From NCBI GenBank assembly GCA_946800325.1, contig OX326957.1:48840307-48904306 (forward strand): 64,000 nt of DNA, written 5' to 3'. The notes under the pieces were generated by a model that worked only from the letters and a program-made list of their open reading frames with translations, was not told the DNA's origin and did not search any database. The position numbers were made by a program, and so were the translations under genes. The stretch is from Luzula sylvatica. Taxonomy: Eukaryota; Streptophyta; Magnoliopsida; Poales; Juncaceae. Positions 58,693 to 64,000 of this stretch are shown piece by piece. Numbering within the stretch: the first letter of the stretch is position 1; every line of letters starts with the position of its first letter.

Positions 58693-58793
58693 CTTCTAGT
58701 AACCGAAGTCTCGCCCATCGAACCGGCATACCGAAACTTTGTTCTCGTCCATCTCTCGTCTGCTCGAACATTAACCTTTGCTCTGATACCACT

Positions 58794-59137
58794 TGTTAGG
58801 ATCGTCGTCGCAAACACACACACAAGAACAACACACGGACACAAGTATTTTTACGTGGAAACCCCGAAGGGAAAAAACCACGGCCGCCGGCACTCAAACC
58901 TATTTTACGATACTGGAGAAAGAGAGAATACAATTGTTTGTGCTTTGTTGAAATGAATAAAACAGCCTAGCCCTATATTTATAGCTAAACTCCTACCCAA
59001 TACAAGAAAATAATTATTGCCTTAATTACCATTCAATCATGGCAATATCAATATATGGTAAACTTTCCTATCTCTTCAAGGTTTCCTTTTTCCAATTTCC
59101 TAATTCTCGGGTTTCCAAAAGTCTCCATACCATAACA
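58794..59137 (-). repeat. Copia A, 5' LTR (right)
   Basis: 344 bp, partner of 43153-43499; lacks a 5-bp TTTAG-type stretch present in the left copy. Confidence 0.93.
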
Positions 59138-61060
59138 TATATATCCATAGACATGTAGATGATTATTTTAATTATTTTAACACGTAGGTGGTGAGAAGTA
59201 AATGGATCCGATTTTATACTTGAGTAGGTGAGTAATGAGTAAATGAATTCAGTTTAACACAATAAATAATTTAATTTTATACGTGCTTTCGTCTCATTTG
59301 TATGGTTTATAATTAATTGACAACACATCAATTAGTACATCAATTAGTGTGGGGGAATTTAGAGATAGGGATGTCAACGGAGTGACTAAAATCCGTACCC
59401 GCGAGTACCCAACCCGAACGGGTGGGTAATATCCGAACAAAATTGCCCGCACTGGTTTCGTGTACGTGTACGGGGATAGTGACCGGTACCCATATCTGCC
59501 CCGTTGGGACATGCACAGTTTTCGTTCTATCTTGTTGTACTTAATTTATAGTCTTGTTTCTTGGTACCGTACTCATTACTCTACCAAGTTAAGATTCAAT
59601 TGAGAATCAATATAGTGAAGGCCAAAACAGATGCCAACCTCTAAGAAGAATGATCAAGGTCCATTACCTTTACTAACTTGGTACTCGTACAAGTAGACAA
59701 GAATTGATACAAAACTAGCCGATAAAAATATCCTTGATGCTTTAAGGAAGCTCTTTTTCAAACATTTTTATGGTCTCATTTTACGATCAGATTCTTATGC
59801 CCATTTTTTATACTCTTTTCCTTTGAAATGTGCAGAGGCTCTCACCTTTAAAGATTGTGGAATGGAAGGATGAGATTGAGGAAATTTTAGTGAGAGAAAA
59901 GCATGTGAAAGACCTTATTGAAGAGGAGATCGAAGAACTCAGTCAGAAGATGAAATTACTTGAAACGACAAGCTTCCAAAGGGAAGAAGCATGGCATGGT
60001 ACAACCTTCTTCTGAAAGTGTTCCTCAAGATCTTCAAGTTAGAGAGGATATTAGTTCTGTATCTTACTTGCCACCAATTACTGAGTTTTCCAGTCAAGAA
60101 GTGGAGGCAGCAACTCAAAATTTCAGTGATTTGCTGAAAATCGGAGGTGGTGGGTTTGGATCAGTTTATAAAGGCTCTCTTCTCAACACCACAGTGGCTA
60201 TAAAGATGTTACATTCCCCAACAGAACAGGATCAATCTGCATTTAAACAAGAGGTATTTTTATTTGCATCAACATTTACTTCAATTCAGGAAGCTCACTG
60301 AGTCACTGTTATCTTAAAATATGAAATATGAATTATGAACAACACTTATTTGGTTTGCAATTAATCACAGGTAGCGGTTCTTAGCAGAATGAGGCACCCC
60401 CACCTAATTACTCTCGTTGGAGTGTGCTCGAAGCCTTGGTGCCTAATATATGAATACTTACCAAATGGGAGCCTCGAGGATCGTTTATCTCGCACAAACA
60501 ACAGTGCACCTCTTCCATGGCAGTTTCTTACAAGGATTATTGGTGAAATCTGTTCTAGTCTAATGTTTCTTCACTCGCCTAATCCACATCTTGTGATCCA
60601 TGGGGACCTCAAGCCTAGTAATATTCTTCTAGATACCAATTTAGTATGTAAACTAAGCGACTTTGGCAACTCCCACCTCGTCGAGCAGTTCCATGCAAGA
60701 ACAGCCTTTTTCTATTACACCCAGCCTAAAGGCATGTTTGAATGCATGGACCCTATGTATTTTTTTACGGGTGAACTAACGCCACAATCTGATATTTATG
60801 CCTTCGGTATTATCATTTTAAGTCTCATTACTGGGAGACCTCCCTTGAGAATACCCCTAGTAGTGAAAGAAGCAATGGAGGAGGATAAGTTGCAATCTTT
60901 AATTGATACCTCGGCCGGAGAATGGCCATTTGAGCAAGCACAAATTTTGGCGAAACTGGGTTTGAGATGTGTTAATATTATAGAATGGTTGCGCCTTGAT
61001 CTTGTGAGCGAGGTCTGGACAACCATCGAACCATTATTTAAGGATGTCGAAACATCCTAG
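59138..61060 (+). pseudogene. Gene C, 3' part: kinase 2 copy with frameshift, kinase 1 deleted
   Basis: 59138-59181 continues the gene A intron match (to about 17128). It then jumps to the equivalent of about 18866, so the coiled coil and kinase 1 exons are deleted. The kinase 2 exons are 59836-60253 and 60371-61060 (TAG). A 2-bp loss near 59966 (418 bp instead of 420) shifts frame ahead of the kinase domain. The kinase fold is otherwise readable: GGGGFGSV loop, [19 protein letters not shown]; but the activation segment is altered (MFECMDPMYFF for TFGYMDPEFAT). A start inside the second frame cannot be excluded, giving a kinase-only protein, but duplicated remains are more likely. Confidence 0.8.
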
Positions 61061-62481
61061 TTTGTTCCCAATTTAGATGTTTTATTACGGTTATTTTGTA
61101 ATTTTGATGTTGTAAAATAAATGAGATTTGCTGGAGATCTCTTGATGCCTCTTCCATATTGTTTATTTTTTCTTTTGTCAAATTCAGTGTGTTTGTTTTC
61201 TTACATATTGCTGTGTATTGTTTGTTAATTTATGGCTACTGTTGTGGACAACTAATTCCTGCACACTGTTTTGGTTTTTCAAACTTGATATTTTTTATGA
61301 GAATTTAATACTTATCTTTTTGCTAAGCAATAATAAAATTTTAAAATCTGATAGCACACTGTTGTGGACAACTAATTCCTGCACACTGTTTTGGCTTTGG
61401 CCGAGTTGGCCCAAGTCACAGACCTCCCTTTTCAATGGGCCTCCTTATTTTCTACCTAAGAATAAATATATCATTATTTTTCCAACCCGGATCCAATACT
61501 CAATCTCTTCCTCCATTTTCCACCGCACGCGCGACAGTACAGGAACACGACTCTGGACAGCGATTACAGCTCGACGCGACGCCTCGACTGGACTGAATTA
61601 GGCTCCGCCTGATGAGTGACAAGACGATGTTGATGATAGCCACTGCCACTCTCGTCTCCAATTATTTTTGTGTCTTCAGAATTGGGGTTAATTGCAAAGA
61701 AAAGCTCGACGGTTCTTTTTGCGTCTCTGGATTGAACCAAGAAGAAGCTCGACAGGAGCCACTGCCACTGTCCTTGATCTTGACTCACGGCCAGGACGAC
61801 ACTGGATTGAATCAAGAAGCTCGAAATTGGGGTTTGGGGTTGATTTTTCTAAAGAAGAGGGATAAGGTTTATTACACGAGACTTGAAGAAGGTAATTCCA
61901 TACACTCTTAAGTAGGTCACTGCTATTTTGGTAATTATTATCATGTTTTACTCTCGAAATTGCAAATTTATCCCAATTAATATCTTGTTTTACTCTACCT
62001 GATTTGGAATAAAAGATTCACACGGCCATTTTTTGAATTGCTGTATATTGAGTCACTGCTTTTTTGTAATAAAGATTCATATGAATTCAACTAACTTAAG
62101 TGAGTTGCTGAATTAAACTAAGTGAGTTGCTAATACTGCTATTTATTCCAGATTTGGTAATTGAACTAATACTGCTATTTTTTCATTCTGGATTAGACGA
62201 GTCGCTGAATTTTGAATCTGCAGCATTGAATTTGAGTCTGCAATTTTTTGCATAATTTTCGCTGCTAAGTTTCGCAAAATTTGAAATTCAATAGAACTAG
62301 GTTCATTCTTCGCTGAATTTTTGGTTAACTCTTCGCTCTTTTTTGTGATAATTGTAGGTATAATCATGAGAAATAAAAGAATTTTTTTGTCGGAAAATGA
62401 AAAAAGAAAAAAAATAAGGAAAGACGCGAATCTTTTATTCAATCTCAAAGAGGTGACATGGATATGTTTATTACGACTAAC
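61061..62481 (+). other. Downstream flank of gene C with one unrecognised small frame
   Basis: It holds two copies of CTGTTGTGGACAACTAATTC and CTGCACACTGTTTTGG (about 61238 and 61350) and the empty site of Copia E (61307). A GC-richer leader-like stretch follows at 61490-61920. The 99-codon frame 61612-61911 (MSDKTMLMIATATL..) has internal repeats (GLNQEEARQ, GLNQEARN) and no family I know. From 61920 to 62480 the DNA is AT-rich with no gene. Confidence 0.3.
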
Positions 62482-63424
62482 CAGTGTTGTAAAAAACGGT
62501 GAAAACGGTGAAAAACGGTGTTTCGGTGGAAAAACGTCCCGTTTTTTGCAAGACGGTTTGAAAAAACGGTCAAACGTTTTTTTACGTGTTTGACCGTTTT
62601 TTTTTGGCGAAAAACGTTTTTCGGACCGAAAAACGGTCGCTTTTTGCAACAAAAATCATCTTTTTCAGTCCAATTATTTTTTTAGACCATCATATTTTTT
62701 AGCCCAATAAATTTCTTTTTTTTTTGGCCCATTAGTCACTCCTGCTCTCTCTTTTTTTCGTTCCAAGCTCCAGCAGTCCGGCTTATCTCCCTCGCCTCAC
62801 TCCTCACTAGTCGCTCCTACTCTCTCGCCTCACTCCTGCAACTCTGCAAGTGCAGTCCTGCTCTCGCCTCACTCATGTTGCCCTGCAGTCCTCATCTCGC
62901 CTCACTCTCAAGTCTCGTCTAACTCACTCTCTCTTGCTCGAAGTCGAAGTCGAAAAGTGAGTTGCTTGCTCTCGCCTCGCAGCCTCTCTCAAACAGGTGC
63001 AATTTTGAATTTGAAATGTCGATTGAATCGATTGAAGGCCATAATGGATAGAATTTGAAATGATTGAAGGCCAGAATCGATTTTGAATTTGAAAGAGGCT
63101 TTTGAATTTTCAGAATATGTGTGTAAAGTTTGTGAATCGATTGACAGGGGCCAGAATCAATTTTGATATTTTAATTTTAAAATGACGGGCCAGAATCAAT
63201 TTTGATATTGGATATATGCTTAATTTGTTGATATTGTTAAAATGACGGGGGCCAGAATCGATTTATAATTAAATATTTAATTTATGCTTAATTAATCTAT
63301 GCTTAATTTTTAATTTTAGAATTTAATGACTTCGAATGCGAGTACTTCAATGGTGGATAAGTCATGGTGTCGATACTCCAAGTTTGCGAATTATGCCAAT
63401 ACGCATTCTTTCTTTAACGACTAG
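62482..63424 (+). mobile_element. hAT-like left end and leader, interrupted by an LTR
   Basis: Starts CAGTGTTGTAAAA, a hAT-type terminus, followed by dense AAACGGT / ACCGTTTT subterminal words to 62640. A CT-rich leader follows, then a possible leader intron (CAG/GTGCAA at about 62997 to TTTTAG at about 63319). A short exon at about 63327 starts MTSNASTSMVDKSW. It is cut at 63424 by the LTR that follows. The right end is outside the window. Confidence 0.45.
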
Positions 63425-64000
63425 TGAAGAAAATACAGTTTCGGATCAACCGTGAAAGTGTACACAAGGATAAACGAACGTACGCGTTCGTGGGCATAAA
63501 ATAATTTGTATATTAGATGCACATATGTAGGAAATTCTGGGAATTTGGAGAGTGTATATATGATATGCATGGTTAAATTGATAAGAAACGGTTTTTATTA
63601 AGAAAAACCAGAAAATTCAGTTTAAGACGTTTCAGTAAAACTGGCATAACTTTCCGTACGGAACTCCTATTTGAATGGTTCAAATTGGGTTAGATATATA
63701 ATGAGATTATCTAGAACTTTCATGTTGTAATATTGTCCATTTGAGCGAAGTATCAGTGTCGTTCTAATGGAATACCGAAAGGGTGCGACGGTTTGACAAA
63801 CAGTTAGTAAAACCGCCGTAACTTTCTCATCCGAACACCAATTGGTCCAGAACAAATTGGGTTGGAAAGATAATAAGATTATCTACAACTTTCGTGTTCA
63901 TTTCTTTTCGGTCAGAGGAATTTACCATTTTCGTACGGACGGATTACTGAACAGATTCATGCAGTTTTCTGTGTGAAAGGGTGTATATTGGATATACATG
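63425..64000 (+). mobile_element. LTR of a Copia B relative, opposite orientation, cut by window edge
   Basis: From TGAAGAAAATACAG onward the sequence matches the reverse complement of the Copia B LTR (for example GTTTCGGATCAACCGT, GTGTACACAAGGATAAACGA and, at the edge, AAAGGGTGTATATTGGATAT). The divergence is clearly greater than between the two Copia B LTRs. Orientation is plus. Confidence 0.85.

Larger units (their letters stand above)
43153..59137 (-). mobile_element. Copia LTR retrotransposon A, hosting nested hAT and Copia B
   Basis: LTRs 43153-43499 and 58794-59137 start TGTTAGG and end CATAACA. The 5-bp duplication TATAT (43148-43152, 59138-59142) matches the single TATAT of the empty site in gene A (about 17090). 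The minus-strand primer-binding site (AGTGGTATCAGAG) lies left of the right LTR. LTRs differ at about 20 positions plus a small deletion (roughly 94% alike). A hAT element (43635-46221) and Copia B (46266-54950) sit inside it. Confidence 0.95.

Noticed and set aside
1..64000. tRNA or rRNA genes
   Set aside because: None seen; the tRNA-like words are retrotransposon primer-binding sites.

Overview
This is nuclear DNA of a flowering plant, probably a eudicot. Evidence: multi-exon genes with GT-AG introns, AT-rich intergenic DNA, one P450 of the plant CYP85 clan, NB-ARC-LRR genes, receptor-like kinases of the U-box-kinase (RLCK-IX) type, and many plant transposons (Copia, hAT, CACTA, Helitron, L1, MITEs). 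I cannot name the species. No rRNA, tRNA, CRISPR array or bacterial feature was seen.

Layout. 1-1808: 3' part of a cytochrome P450 gene. 2030-5365: Helitron end, CACTA end and AT-rich repeats. 5820-6099: three tiny start-codon-bearing exons. 6461-14132: about 8 kb of MITEs, a Helitron end, nested palindromes and an L1 insertion, which I read as one TE-filled intron. 14133-21020 (+): gene A, an NLR followed in compatible splice phase by a coiled coil plus kinase, then a second coiled coil plus kinase. 21209-28077: an old Copia element (E) holding a Helitron. 28998-41097 (-): gene B, an inverted copy of gene A with the same NLR-kinase-kinase order, split by a Copia element (D, 30659-35581) and started by two similar tiny exons at 42309-42457. 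42909-61060 (+): gene C, a broken partial duplicate of gene A that lost the NLR and kinase 1. It is split by a 16-kb nest of transposons (Copia A containing a hAT element and an almost new, intact Copia B). 61061-64000: unresolved gene-like leader, a hAT-like end and an LTR cut by the window edge.

The main result is that genes A and B look like NLR-tandem-kinase fusions: a degenerate NB-ARC, LRRs and two U-box-type kinase domains (without U-box) in one predicted protein of about 1,680 residues. Two independent copies keep the same exon order and splice phases, and no convincing internal start codon precedes either kinase. The likely role is immune receptor, with the kinase pair as sensor or decoy. 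That role is inferred from known NLR-kinase and tandem-kinase resistance proteins; the sequence does not prove it.
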